The notes beneath the pieces were generated by a model that was not told the DNA's origin, did not search any database, and worked only from the letters and a program-made list of their open reading frames with translations. A stretch of DNA of 34,842 bases from an uncultured Helicobacter sp. (GTDB lineage Bacteria; Campylobacterota; Campylobacteria; Campylobacterales; Helicobacteraceae): positions 1-34,842 of the forward strand of contig CAMWUR010000022.1 of NCBI GenBank assembly GCA_947177485.1, written 5' to 3'. This document shows positions 22,445 through 31,677 of this stretch, one piece after another. A program made the translations under genes and the position numbers. Positions within the stretch are counted from its first letter, which is position 1; every line of letters starts with the position of its first letter.

Positions 22445-24157
22445 ATGTTTCAGGCACTCGCTATCAAATACCGCCCCAAAACCTTTAGTGAACTCATTGG
22501 GCAAGATTCTGTTTCGCAAACTCTCTCTCTCGCGCTTGACTCGGGACGTTTGGGGCATGCCTATTTGTTTTCTGGGCTTCGTGGGAGCGGCAAAACATCG
22601 AGCGCAAGAATCTTTGCCAAATCGCTCAATTGCGACAAAGGACCCACAAGCACGCCATGCGGAGAATGCGAAAATTGCCGCGCCGCAGCGAGCGGCAGAC
22701 ATTTGGACATCATCGAAATGGACGCAGCAAGCAGCCGCAAGATTGATGATATTCGCGATTTGATTGAGCAAACGCGGTATGCACCGGCAATGGGAAGATA
22801 TAAAATTTTTATCATCGATGAAGTGCACATGTTGACAAAGGAATCGTATAATGCGCTGCTCAAAACGCTCGAAGAGCCACCAAATTATGTCAAGTTTATC
22901 CTCGCGACAACCGATGTTTTCAATATCCCACCAACGATTCTAAGCCGCACACAACATTTTCGATTCAAAAAGATTCCGCAAAAGGTTGTCGTGGCACATC
23001 TCGAGACGATTCTATCGAAAGAAAACATCGAGGGCGACACACAGGCGCTCGAGATGATTGCGCGCAGCGGGAATGGCAGCTTGCGCGATGCGCTCACGCT
23101 TCTGGACCAAGCGATTATCTATTCCAAAGGGCATCTGAACGCAACTCTTGTCGCACAAATGCTCGGAATCCTTGACCCAGAGATTCTGCAACGATTCTTC
23201 GATGCGCTTGTGCGCAATGAACGCGATGAGGTATTTGGAATCCTCGAAATGCTTGAGGGCTATGAATGCGAAATGGTGCTTGAAGAAATGGGTCTCTATC
23301 TCAAAAATGTACTCAAAGACCCCAATGCTCCCCTTTCGTTGCCGTTGCTTGACCGATTCTTTCGCATTCTCACCGACAGCACGCAGCTTTTGTTTCTCAA
23401 CGCCAACAATAGCTTTGTTCTCACGCTCACCGCGCTCAAAATGCTTGAAGCGCTCAAGATTGCCACGCTTGATGAGCAGATTGCCAAACTCGAAAATGAG
23501 CTATTCTCGAGCGCGAGCGCACCCGCAGTTTCTCGAGATTTGACAACCCCAACACAAGCTGTGGAATCCGCCGCTTTTGATTCTGCTTCGGGCACGTTTG
23601 CTCGCGAACTCTTTGCCGAGCTTGTGCAAAAAATCTATGCGCGCAGCTTTGAACTTGGGCAATGTTTTGAGGCACACATCACGTTTGTGCATTTTGAGAA
23701 TGGCGAGCTTTGTTGGCGTTCTAGCGCCTCTGGTGCATGCAAAGAGCGACTTCGGCTTGCATATAGCTTCATTCGCATGTGTGTCGAAGAAGTCTATGGC
23801 GTTGGGACAAAGATTGTTCCGCAAAAAGTGGGCGCTGTGGTAGAATCGCCACCCGAGCCCGCCACGCCAAGCGAATCCATTGCGCAAGGTGCGCTCGAAA
23901 CATCTGTGCCACCGAGTGCACCTGCGCCATCTTCTGCTGATTCCAAATCTTTGCCTGCGCCAAGCGAGGCAGATTCTGCACCAACGCAAGATGTGCAAGA
24001 ATCCGCGCCCGCTACCGCACCTGCGCCCGATTCTGCCGCAACGCAACCCAACGCAACACCAACGTTTGAGGAGCTCAAAGAGGAGTTTCCATTGCTTGGC
24101 ACAGTCAAGGAGCTTTTGGGAATCAAGCATATCGATATTTCTGATGTGAAGCCATGA
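22445..24157 (+). CDS. dnaX: DNA polymerase III subunit tau/gamma
   Basis: Clamp-loader ATPase of the replicative polymerase. The opening MFQALAIKYRPKTF is typical. Walker A GLRGSGKTS lies at 44-52, zinc-binding cysteines at 63, 72, 75 and 78, Walker B IFIIDEVHML near 120-129, and sensor-1 FILATTD near 153-159. The 570 aa protein has a low-complexity Pro/Ala/Ser/Glu-rich stretch (about 460-540) before a short C-terminal helix. I saw no convincing frameshift signal for a separate gamma form. Nine bases after trmA; overlaps tsaE by four bases. Confidence 0.95.
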   Translation: MFQALAIKYRPKTFSELIGQDSVSQTLSLALDSGRLGHAYLFSGLRGSGKTSSARIFAKSLNCDKGPTSTPCGECENCRAAASGRHLDIIEMDAASSRKIDDIRDLIEQTRYAPAMGRYKIFIIDEVHMLTKESYNALLKTLEEPPNYVKFILATTDVFNIPPTILSRTQHFRFKKIPQKVVVAHLETILSKENIEGDTQALEMIARSGNGSLRDALTLLDQAIIYSKGHLNATLVAQMLGILDPEILQRFFDALVRNERDEVFGILEMLEGYECEMVLEEMGLYLKNVLKDPNAPLSLPLLDRFFRILTDSTQLLFLNANNSFVLTLTALKMLEALKIATLDEQIAKLENELFSSASAPAVSRDLTTPTQAVESAAFDSASGTFARELFAELVQKIYARSFELGQCFEAHITFVHFENGELCWRSSASGACKERLRLAYSFIRMCVEEVYGVGTKIVPQKVGAVVESPPEPATPSESIAQGALETSVPPSAPAPSSADSKSLPAPSEADSAPTQDVQESAPATAPAPDSAATQPNATPTFEELKEEFPLLGTVKELLGIKHIDISDVKP

Positions 24158-24594
24158 ATGCGACGTACGAATATGTTTTGAGCCTCGATGAGCTCTTTGC
24201 ACCCAACGCGCTTTTCGCTGCCATTGATTCATTTCGCGATTCTGGCGGGCATGTTGTGATTCTTTGCGGCATGCTTGCTAGCGGCAAAACAACATTGGTG
24301 CAAGCTTATGCTGCACAGCGCGGAATCTCGGACATTTCTTCGCCTACATTCAGCCTCGCTCAATGCTATGCGGAGGATTTATGGCATTATGACCTCTATC
24401 GCTACACAACAGAACAAGCGCTTGCACTCGGAATCCTCGACCTCATCAGCATTGAGGGCTTGCATTTTGTCGAATGGGGAGAAAACTTAGGGGAAATTTG
24501 TAGGAAACTCGGTATAATGCCATTATTAAATATTGAGATAATGGAAGCAGCGGCAAACAGGCGCAAATATAGGATTTCGATATGCACATGCTAA
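24154..24594 (+). CDS. tsaE: tRNA threonylcarbamoyladenosine biosynthesis ATPase TsaE
   Basis: ATPase partner of TsaB and TsaD in forming t6A37 in tRNAs that read ANN codons. Walker A is [11 protein letters not shown] (about 39-49), diverging from the usual [17 protein letters not shown] near 62-70 and WHYDLYR near 79-85 are TsaE hallmarks, and FVEWGENL near 106-113 is the conserved C-terminal motif. 146 aa. Overlaps dnaX (ATGA) and lptB (13 bases). The order tsaE-lptB-rpoN is the one I recall in H. pylori. Confidence 0.92.
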   Translation: MNATYEYVLSLDELFAPNALFAAIDSFRDSGGHVVILCGMLASGKTTLVQAYAAQRGISDISSPTFSLAQCYAEDLWHYDLYRYTTEQALALGILDLISIEGLHFVEWGENLGEICRKLGIMPLLNIEIMEAAANRRKYRISICTC

Positions 24595-25301
24595 GGGCTT
24601 TGCACGTCAGCAAGCAAATCAAAAAAACTCCCATCATCAAAGACATTAGCCTTGAAGTCAAAAGCGGCGAGGTGGTTGGGCTTTTGGGACCAAATGGCGC
24701 GGGCAAAACAACGACTTTCTATATTCTTTGTGGAATCTTGCGTGCAAGCAGCGGCGAGATTTTTTTTGACGAGAATGAGATTTCGCGTCTGCCATTGCAT
24801 ACACGTGCGCTTTATGGAATCGGATATCTCCCACAAGAGTCGAGCGTTTTTAAAGAACTAAGCGTTGAAGAAAACCTCATGATAGCTGCCGAGATTGCGC
24901 TTGCACCCAAAGAGAGACAAGACAGAATCGAAGAGCTCCTAGACGCATTCAATATCGAACCCATTCGTATGCGCAAAGGCATTAGCCTAAGCGGCGGCGA
25001 GCGGCGGCGCGTTGAGATTGCACGTGCGCTTGTCAAAAAGCCCAAATTTATTTTGCTCGATGAGCCCTTTGCTGGTGTAGACCCGCTTGCTGTGGGAGAT
25101 ATTCAGCAGATTATCGAACAGCTTGTGAGCCTTCGAATCGGTGTATTGATTACCGACCATAATGTCCGCGAAACTCTTGGTGTCTGCCACCGCGCGTATG
25201 TGATTAAAGCGGGCACACTGCTAGCAGAGGGCAGCAGCGACGAGATTGGCAATAATGAGCTTGTGCGCAAACATTATTTAGGGGAGAGTTTTCGGCTATG
25301 A
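24582..25301 (+). CDS. lptB: Lipopolysaccharide export ABC ATPase LptB
   Basis: Cytoplasmic ATPase of the LptBFG complex that extracts LPS from the inner membrane. Walker [10 protein letters not shown] at 36-44, Q-loop [10 protein letters not shown] near 82-91, ABC signature LSGGERRR near 136-143, Walker [14 protein letters not shown] near 156-168 and switch His in LITDHNVRE near 190-198. The LptB-specific DEPFAGVDP form identifies it among ABC ATPases. 239 aa; ATG 24588 is a close alternative start. Overlaps tsaE and rpoN. Confidence 0.93.
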   Translation: MHMLRALHVSKQIKKTPIIKDISLEVKSGEVVGLLGPNGAGKTTTFYILCGILRASSGEIFFDENEISRLPLHTRALYGIGYLPQESSVFKELSVEENLMIAAEIALAPKERQDRIEELLDAFNIEPIRMRKGISLSGGERRRVEIARALVKKPKFILLDEPFAGVDPLAVGDIQQIIEQLVSLRIGVLITDHNVRETLGVCHRAYVIKAGTLLAEGSSDEIGNNELVRKHYLGESFRL

Positions 25302-26566
25302 AACTACGAACCAATGTTGCGCTTGCAAACAAAATTAAGCTTTCTGCCACGCTCCAAAGCTGGTTGCCTATTCTCCAAAGTCCGCTTGATGATTTAGAGA
25401 GCACACTCAACCATATTGCTGCCGATAATCCTTGCATGCGTGTTGACAATCCACGCGAACAAACACTCAATGCGCGTAGCAAGAAAGACAACAGAGCAAG
25501 CAGCAGCGGCACAGGTGTTAGTGACGCGATTGAACGTTTTTGTGTCGCCAAGCAGAGTCTCTATGAAACGTTGATAGACCAACTCTGCCCCCCGCTTTTT
25601 CCCACGCCCCGCTCGGTGAGGATTGCAGAGGAGATTATCGAGAATCTTGATGAATGTGGTTATTTTGAGGGCGATATGGAGCAAATTGCCGAGCAGCTTA
25701 ATGTGAACGTGGCGGAATGCGAGCGCGTGCGTGCGCGCTTTGCACATCTCGAGCCCGCTGGAATTGGCGCGGTTGATGTGCTCGAATCGTTTGCGTTTCA
25801 GCTCGAGGCGGCGGATTGTAGCAGCGAAGTCTATGACCTCTGCCTTGAGATTATGAAAGACCTCGAGCGGCATGCGAGGTTTAAGAAAAATCGGCATTAT
25901 GAAGCGGCAATGAAGGTGATTCAGACATTCAAGAATCCGCCCGCGATTGATTATTTTGAAGAAGTGCGCGCGGTTGTGCCCGAGATTTTTGTCATCGAAG
26001 AAGGAGGCGAAATCGAGGTGCGAATCAATGATGAGCAATATCCGCTCGTGATTATCGAAAATGAAAAAATTGCAAAGAAAGAAAGCTATCTGCGCAACAA
26101 AGTCAAAGAAGCAAAAGATTTAATCGATGCTTTAGAAATGCGTAAGGCAACACTTTATAAAATTGGGCTAATGATTGTCGAGTATCAATATGATTTTTTC
26201 AAAGGTGGCGAGATTCGCCCGATGAAGCTCAAAGACCTTGCAGATGAGTTTAACCACGCACCCTCAACGATTTCTCGGGCGATTTCTGGCAAATATCTTG
26301 AATGCAATCGAGGGATTTTTTCGCTCAAAAGCTTTTTTGCAACAGCCATTGACGAGGACACATCAAATGCTGCTATCAAAGATTATATCGCCGACCTTGT
26401 CAAAAACGAGGAGCGCAAGCGCCCGCTTAGTGATAACAAGCTTTTGCAGATTGTCGAGGATAAATTTGGCGTCAAGGTTGTGCGCCGCACAATTACGAAA
26501 TACCGCAAGCAATTGAATATTGCTAGCTCAAGCGAAAGGAAAAAATTGTATGAAATTTCTTGCTAA
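25298..26566 (+). CDS. rpoN: RNA polymerase sigma-54 factor
   Basis: Sigma factor that in Helicobacter and Campylobacter directs middle flagellar genes with the FlgR activator. 422 aa. Region I near the start ([21 protein letters not shown]) is less Gln/Leu-rich than in enterobacteria. The core-binding domain (about 95-260) is followed by the HTH ([19 protein letters not shown] near 320-338) and the RpoN box [12 protein letters not shown] near 395-406, which reads the -24 element. ATGA overlap with lptB. Its 3' end overlaps the following lipoprotein gene by 17 bases. No -24/-12 promoter was recognised in the window. Confidence 0.95.
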   Translation: MKLRTNVALANKIKLSATLQSWLPILQSPLDDLESTLNHIAADNPCMRVDNPREQTLNARSKKDNRASSSGTGVSDAIERFCVAKQSLYETLIDQLCPPLFPTPRSVRIAEEIIENLDECGYFEGDMEQIAEQLNVNVAECERVRARFAHLEPAGIGAVDVLESFAFQLEAADCSSEVYDLCLEIMKDLERHARFKKNRHYEAAMKVIQTFKNPPAIDYFEEVRAVVPEIFVIEEGGEIEVRINDEQYPLVIIENEKIAKKESYLRNKVKEAKDLIDALEMRKATLYKIGLMIVEYQYDFFKGGEIRPMKLKDLADEFNHAPSTISRAISGKYLECNRGIFSLKSFFATAIDEDTSNAAIKDYIADLVKNEERKRPLSDNKLLQIVEDKFGVKVVRRTITKYRKQLNIASSSERKKLYEISC

Positions 26567-27683
26567 TGCCCTTGTAGTGGCGCTATTGTTATCGGCTTGT
26601 GCGTGGTCGCCAGAGCCAAATGATATGTATCAAACACAAATTCCCCTTGCTCCGCCAGAGGGCGAAGCGGGGCAGCAACAAGAGCAGCTGCGGCTCACTC
26701 CCCCGCCTGCTCCTCAAGTGGCAAACGCCACAGGCTATACGCGCACAGACCAGCCTGTTTCTGCACCATATCGCAATTATTTGGGCTATATCCCCACGCT
26801 TATCACGATTGATTATGGGCTCACCCAAAACAGCTACAATCGCTATGCGCCTGTCGTGGAATCCTATGCGCGCATGAGCGTGGACACGTTCAACCGCGAT
26901 TTTCCTTCGCTGCTTGCCGAGAAGGGTTTGCAGATTGTGCAATATTTTCCGAGTTATCCCATTAGCGTCCCTGATTCCAACGCATTGCCTGCTGTGTTCT
27001 ATTCGCGTGTGTATATCACAGTCAAAGAGTTTCAGGGCACGCAGCTCAACCTCACGCCCGAACAGATTAATGAGATTCAAAAAGCAAATGCAGAGGCGCA
27101 AAAGCGCGCACGCAACGCCCAGCGCAATGCAAACAGAAGATATAATGAGGATAGCGAAGATTCTGTCGTTGGCGCTGCAAGCGACCTAGCAAGCGCACAA
27201 CCTGAAACTGACGAAAGCGAGATTGAACAAATGGCGCGCCGACTTGCAGAGACTTCTGACCCATTGCTTGCGCAGAATAATGTTGCACCAAGCGGCGGGG
27301 CAGGGCGCACACAAGCCCCATTGCGGCAAAACACGTCCAAAAAGCAGCCGCCACCACCCAATCCATGGGAAGGAATCGACCTCCCGCCTCCAACGCCTAA
27401 GGCGATGATTATTTCGATTCGTGGCGAGATTCTCTTGCTTGAGCCCGGCAGCGGCGAGGTGCTATGGGCAGCGGCGAGTTTGTGGCGCGAAAGCGTGATT
27501 GATTTGCAGCAAGGCGAGTTTGATAAAGCCGTGCAGAGTTATATCTACCACCATTCACAAGGTATGCGTGATGAATTGTTGCAACAACTCCAAGCGGCAT
27601 CACCTGTCGTTTTGGCGAGCATGATTGATGAAATGCGGCTTATGAAAGGTTTGCCTGTCTATCCCGATGCGCCTGTGTGGTAA
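26550..27683 (+). CDS. Lipoprotein of unknown function
   Basis: 377 aa, predicted lipoprotein: signal peptide [17 protein letters not shown] with a good lipobox (LLSAC, Cys17). An N-terminal Pro/Gln-rich stretch (about 20-60) is followed by a folded region (about 70-175, YLGYIPTLITIDYGLTQNSY and YFPSYPISV) predicted rich in beta strands, a charged low-complexity coil (about 180-270), a proline run near 280-300, and a C-terminal region (about 300-377). I do not recognise the family. Start at ATG 26550, inside rpoN by 17 bases, preceded by AAAGGA; the longer in-frame form would bury the signal peptide. It follows lptB-rpoN and precedes the Yej permeases. Confidence 0.8.
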   Translation: MKFLANALVVALLLSACAWSPEPNDMYQTQIPLAPPEGEAGQQQEQLRLTPPPAPQVANATGYTRTDQPVSAPYRNYLGYIPTLITIDYGLTQNSYNRYAPVVESYARMSVDTFNRDFPSLLAEKGLQIVQYFPSYPISVPDSNALPAVFYSRVYITVKEFQGTQLNLTPEQINEIQKANAEAQKRARNAQRNANRRYNEDSEDSVVGAASDLASAQPETDESEIEQMARRLAETSDPLLAQNNVAPSGGAGRTQAPLRQNTSKKQPPPPNPWEGIDLPPPTPKAMIISIRGEILLLEPGSGEVLWAAASLWRESVIDLQQGEFDKAVQSYIYHHSQGMRDELLQQLQAASPVVLASMIDEMRLMKGLPVYPDAPVW

Positions 27684-27702
27684 ACCATATTGAGTATTTG
27701 CA

Positions 27703-28773
27703 ATGTTTGCGTATCTTTGCAAACGGCTTGCATTGTTATTGCCCACATTGCTTGCCATTATTACATTAAACTTTTTCATTATCCAAGCAGCCCCAGGTGG
27801 TCCAGTGGAACGCATGCTTGCCCAGCTCGAGAATCTCAACGTGGCGGATTCCAAAGGCGGGTTTGGCGCAGGGGGTGAGATTAGCACAACCATGCAAGGT
27901 TACAAAAACACGGCGATTACCGAGCAAATGCGTGAGCAGATTCAAAAGCTCTATGGATTCGATAAGCCGATTTTGGAACGTTATCTGTCGATGATTGCGT
28001 CCTATCTCACCTTCGAGTTCGGCGAGAGTTATTACAAACAGCAACAGGTGTGGAAACTTATCATCGAACGACTTCCTGTGTCGATTTCGCTTGGGCTGTG
28101 GAGCACGGTTTTGATTTATCTCATCTCCATTCCTCTTGGAATCAAAAAGGCTGTGGCGCATGGTTCACGTTTTGATGCTTGGAGCAGCCTTGTGATTATT
28201 GTTTGCCACGCGATTCCGACATTTCTTATCGCGATTTTGTTTATCGTACTTTTTGCGGGCGGAAGCTTTTTTGAACTCTTTCCACTCAAAGGTTTGAGTA
28301 GCGACTATGCGCACAATCTCGGATTCTTTGAACGCGCACTCGATTATCTATGGCATATCACTCTGCCTGTGCTCTCGCTCACGCTCGGCGGTTTTGCTGC
28401 GCTCACGCTTTTGTGCAAAAACTCATTTCTCGAAGAAATCCACAAACAATACACCATCACCGCGGCAATCAAGGGTGCAACGCATGTGCGCATTCTCTAT
28501 GGGCATGTGTTTCGCAACGCAATGCTTATCGTCATTGCAGGCTTTCCGTCAGCTTTTGTCGGAATCTTTTTGAGCGGTTCGCTGTTGATTGAAATCATCT
28601 TTTCTCTCGAAGGTTTGGGGCTTTTGGGTTACGAATCTGCGCTCAATCGTGATTATCCTGTGGTGTTTGGGACGCTCTATATCTTCACGCTTATCGGGCT
28701 TTTGACAACACTCGTGAGCGATTTGTGCTATCGACTCATCGACCCTCGAATCGATTTTGAGGCACGCACATGA
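27703..28773 (+). CDS. yejB: YejB-like peptide ABC transporter permease
   Basis: One of two membrane permeases of the YejABEF oligopeptide importer, the E. coli entry route for microcin C. 356 aa with six membrane helices; the first (about 7-28) runs into IQAAPGGPVERML, a signature of YejB and near DppB/OppB forms. The BPD_transp_1 region carries the EAA-type loop TAAIKGATHVRILYGHVFRN near 252-271 and ends in DLCYRLIDPRI. Nineteen bases after the lipoprotein; ATGA overlap with yejE. No YejA binding protein or YejF ATPase gene lies next to it. Confidence 0.88.
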   Translation: MFAYLCKRLALLLPTLLAIITLNFFIIQAAPGGPVERMLAQLENLNVADSKGGFGAGGEISTTMQGYKNTAITEQMREQIQKLYGFDKPILERYLSMIASYLTFEFGESYYKQQQVWKLIIERLPVSISLGLWSTVLIYLISIPLGIKKAVAHGSRFDAWSSLVIIVCHAIPTFLIAILFIVLFAGGSFFELFPLKGLSSDYAHNLGFFERALDYLWHITLPVLSLTLGGFAALTLLCKNSFLEEIHKQYTITAAIKGATHVRILYGHVFRNAMLIVIAGFPSAFVGIFLSGSLLIEIIFSLEGLGLLGYESALNRDYPVVFGTLYIFTLIGLLTTLVSDLCYRLIDPRIDFEART

Positions 28774-29774
28774 ACAACCGAGCACTCGCTTCTTTTGTGG
28801 CAAATAAACGTGCGCTCTATTCACTCTATTGCTTGCTATTTCTTTGCGTTTGCTGCCTTTTTGCGCCCTTTTTGGCAAATGACAAGCCTCTTGTTCTCTC
28901 CTACAAAGGCGAACTCTATTTCCCGATTCTCAAATTCTACCCCGAAAGCACCTTTGGTGGAGAGTTTGAAAACGAAACCCCCTATAAAGATGAGGACATC
29001 ATCAAAACCATTCAAAAAGAAGGCTGGATTCTCTTTCCGCCCATTCCTTATAGCTATGACACAATCATTTTTGATGTGCAATCTCCCTCTCCAGCACCTC
29101 CTAGCTTAAAAAATTGGCTTGGGACAGACGACCAAAGCCGCGATTTACTCGCGCGCTTGCTCTATGGCGTCGCCATTTCGCTTGCCTTTGGAGTCTTGCT
29201 GACCTTTTTTAGCACGATAATTGGTGTATGTATGGGAGCAATTATGGGCTATTTTGGCGGCAAAATCGATTTGTTCTTGCAACGTTTTGTCGAAATCTAT
29301 GCGTCCATGCCTGTGCTGTATTTGGTGATTATTTTTTCAAGCTTTGTTAATCCCAATTTTTGGTGGCTCTTGTTGTTTATGCTGTTTTTTTCATGGGTTG
29401 AGCTTGTTGCGCTTGTTCGTGCCGAGTTTTTGCGAGCGCGTAATCTCGACTATGTTCGTGCAAGCAAGGCGCTTGGTGCAAGCACGTCACGTATCATTTT
29501 TTACCATATCTTGCCCAACACTGCTCCACTTATCCTAAGTCTCTTGCCCTTTATCCTTAGCCATTCTATTGTGTTGCTCACGTCGCTTGATTTTTTGGGT
29601 TTTGGCTTGCCGCCGGGCTCACCAAGTCTTGGCGAGATTTTGTTGCAAGCAAAAGAGAATCTCCATGCGCCATGGATTGGAATCACCGCATTTATTTTTA
29701 TCGCGTTTTTATTGAGCCTGCTTGTGTTTGTGGGCGAGGGATTGCGCGATGCGTTTGACCCACGTTTGAGATAA
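28770..29774 (+). CDS. yejE: YejE-like peptide ABC transporter permease
   Basis: Second permease of the YejABEF system. 334 aa. After the first membrane helix (about 17-35) it has the long periplasmic insertion that sets YejE apart from DppC/OppC: YKGELYFPILKFYPESTFGG near 44-63 and ILFPPIPYSYDT near 88-99, followed by LGTDDQSRDLLARLLYG near 117-133. The EAA-type loop RASKALGASTSRIIFYHILP lies near 231-250, and the end is FDPRLR. The downstream yejF ATPase expected in other genomes is missing here; a 50-base gap follows. Confidence 0.9.
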   Translation: MNNRALASFVANKRALYSLYCLLFLCVCCLFAPFLANDKPLVLSYKGELYFPILKFYPESTFGGEFENETPYKDEDIIKTIQKEGWILFPPIPYSYDTIIFDVQSPSPAPPSLKNWLGTDDQSRDLLARLLYGVAISLAFGVLLTFFSTIIGVCMGAIMGYFGGKIDLFLQRFVEIYASMPVLYLVIIFSSFVNPNFWWLLLFMLFFSWVELVALVRAEFLRARNLDYVRASKALGASTSRIIFYHILPNTAPLILSLLPFILSHSIVLLTSLDFLGFGLPPGSPSLGEILLQAKENLHAPWIGITAFIFIAFLLSLLVFVGEGLRDAFDPRLR

Positions 29775-29790
29775 ATTAGGCAATTTGCGA

Positions 29791-29796
29791 TAGAAT
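29791..29796 (+). promoter_or_regulatory. Weak candidate -10 element upstream of the UPF0323 gene
   Basis: TAGAAT in the 50-base gap after yejE, about 29 bases before the ATG at 29825. One mismatch from TATAAT, no convincing -35. The gap itself suggests a new transcription unit. Confidence 0.3.
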
Positions 29797-29824
29797 AATA
29801 TCATTTTTGATATGGGGATTTGTC

Positions 29825-30490
29825 ATGAAACATTTACGCAAAATTTCGGATTGTGCCATTATTGGGACAATGGGAGCAATTGTTCTCGTGAGCATGAATG
29901 CATGCTCAAGCGATAATGCGCAAAGCAGTGGGCGCGGCGATAATGCCGCTGTGGCAAAGGCGGCGCAACAAGGCGCATTTGTTGTGATACAAGAAAACGA
30001 GGACGGGAGCTACAAGATTCTCGAGGAGCACCCAAGCGAGAACACACGTATTTTGCTCAAAAAGCCTGATGGTAGCGAGCGTATGCTCACTCAAGAAGAG
30101 ATTGATGCACTCGTTGCCGAAGAGAATCGCAAGATTGACAATGGCACAAGTCAGCTCACCAACCCCACAGGCGGTGGGCTTTCGCTTGGTGAAACAATCC
30201 TCGCGAGCGCCGCTGGTGCCATCATCGGGAGCTGGATTGGCAGCAAGCTTTTTAACAATAACAATTTCGCCAATCAGCAGCGCGGCGCTTATTCTTCGCC
30301 CCAAGCCTATGAGCGCAGCCAAAATGTGCGCCAAAACACTGCACGCGCAGCAAGCGGAGCAACAAGCGGTCGCAGCGGATTCTTCAGCCCCCAAAACAAA
30401 GCGCCCGCGACCACTTCGGGTAGCACATCGCGACAAAGCACTTCGACTGGTTCTGCTGCAACAAGTGGCAGCAGCGGCGTTGGAGGTTGA
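29825..30490 (+). CDS. UPF0323 family lipoprotein
   Basis: 221 aa lipoprotein restricted, as far as I know, to Helicobacter and close relatives. Signal peptide with lipobox in SMNAC (Cys about 25). Family features are [20 protein letters not shown] near 46-65, KIDNGTSQL near 104-112, a glycine-rich hydrophobic stretch [20 protein letters not shown] near 125-144 that looks like a glycine-zipper helix, and a Ser/Thr/Gly/Ala-rich tail. Start at ATG 29825 after GGGGA; the upstream in-frame TTG adds six residues. Followed two bases later by the glutathionylspermidine-synthase-like gene, the same pair as H. pylori HP0232-HP0233. Function unknown. Confidence 0.88.
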   Translation: MKHLRKISDCAIIGTMGAIVLVSMNACSSDNAQSSGRGDNAAVAKAAQQGAFVVIQENEDGSYKILEEHPSENTRILLKKPDGSERMLTQEEIDALVAEENRKIDNGTSQLTNPTGGGLSLGETILASAAGAIIGSWIGSKLFNNNNFANQQRGAYSSPQAYERSQNVRQNTARAASGATSGRSGFFSPQNKAPATTSGSTSRQSTSTGSAATSGSSGVGG

Positions 30491-30492
30491 GA

Positions 30493-31668
30493 ATGGAAAT
30501 CACCAAACTAAAGGCTTTACAGCCCGAGTTTCTCGAAGAGATTGGGTTTAGCTGGCACACAGACCCTGATTCAACGCCCTACATCGCTGATGAGGCAGTC
30601 GCTGTGAGCGAAGACGAGGCGGAAGCATATTATGCTGCCGCGAATGAACTCTATGAGATGTTCATCGAAGCAGGGGAGTATGTGATAAAGAATAATCTCT
30701 TCTTCGAGCTCGGAATCCCATTTAACGCAGTGGATATGATTAAAATGAGCTGGGAAGACGAGATTCATTGGCATTTGTATGGGCGCTTTGATTTTGCGGG
30801 CGGGCTCGATGGGCAGCCGATTAAACTGCTCGAGTTCAATGCCGACACGCCGACAATGCTTTTTGAAAGCGCGATTGTGCAATGGGCGCTGCTCAAGGCA
30901 AATGGCAAAGATGAAACCATGCAATTCAATAATGTCTATGAAGCATTGCGCGATAATTTTAAGCGGCTCATCACGCTTGGCGAAGATATTTCCGCATTTG
31001 AGGAAATGTATGAAGGTTGGGGGATTTTGTTCTCAAGCATTGCGGACAATGCCGAAGAGGAACAAACCGTGCGCCTGCTTCAGCATATCGCCAAAGAAGC
31101 GGGATTCAACACGCATTTTTGCTATGCGCATGAGGCACATCTAAGCGCTGATGAGGGATTGTTTTGCAATGAGCAGAATTATGAGTTTTGGTTCAAGCTC
31201 GTTCCATGGGAGATGATTAGTGTCGATGAACCCGAAATGGCAGCGCTCATGACAGAAATGATGCGCAATAAAAACACGATTTTTCTCAATCCTGCCTATA
31301 CGCTTTTGTTCCAATCCAAGCGAATCCTCAAGATTCTCTGGGATTTATTCCCCAATCACCCACTGCTGCTCGAAACGAGCTTTGAGCCACTAGCGGGCAA
31401 AAAAATGGTCAAAAAGCATGCCTTTTCTCGCGAGGGCGAGAATGTCGCAATCCTCGAGCCAAATGGCAAAGCGTTGGTTGAAAAAGGCGGCAATTATGGC
31501 AATCTGCCCGCTGTCTATCAAGAATATGTCCCACTCAATGCGCATGCAAACGAACGTTATCAAGCAAATGTGTTCTATGCGTATGAGGCATGCGCGTTGG
31601 GCTTTCGGCGCGGTGGCGAGATTTTGGATAATTATTCCAAATTTGTCAGTCATTATATCAAGCCCTAA
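30493..31668 (+). CDS. Glutathionylspermidine synthase-like ATP-grasp protein
   Basis: 391 aa, similar to the synthetase domain of glutathionylspermidine synthase (Gsp/YgiC/YjfC group), which joins a carboxylate to an amine with ATP. Visible features are an N-terminal WHTDPDSTPYIADEAV (about 16-31), the substrate/ATP region FNADTPTMLFESA near 117-129, the FLNPAYTLLFQSKRIL segment near 263-278, and the conserved KKHAFSREGENVAIL near 309-323. No amidase domain is present, so it matches the stand-alone synthetase-like family, whose real substrate is unclear in this group. ATG 30493 follows GGAGG and gives this length; TTG 30487 is less likely. Nine bases before ileS. Confidence 0.82.
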   Translation: MEITKLKALQPEFLEEIGFSWHTDPDSTPYIADEAVAVSEDEAEAYYAAANELYEMFIEAGEYVIKNNLFFELGIPFNAVDMIKMSWEDEIHWHLYGRFDFAGGLDGQPIKLLEFNADTPTMLFESAIVQWALLKANGKDETMQFNNVYEALRDNFKRLITLGEDISAFEEMYEGWGILFSSIADNAEEEQTVRLLQHIAKEAGFNTHFCYAHEAHLSADEGLFCNEQNYEFWFKLVPWEMISVDEPEMAALMTEMMRNKNTIFLNPAYTLLFQSKRILKILWDLFPNHPLLLETSFEPLAGKKMVKKHAFSREGENVAILEPNGKALVEKGGNYGNLPAVYQEYVPLNAHANERYQANVFYAYEACALGFRRGGEILDNYSKFVSHYIKP

Positions 31669-31677
31669 GGAATCTGA

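Noticed and set aside
22445-24157. Programmed frameshift in dnaX giving a gamma form
   Set aside because: No A6G-type slippery run with a following stem was seen at a suitable place.
23501-24232. - strand open frame opposite dnaX (243 codons)
   Set aside because: Arg/Trp/Cys-rich product typical of an antisense shadow of a low-complexity Pro/Ala/Ser region.
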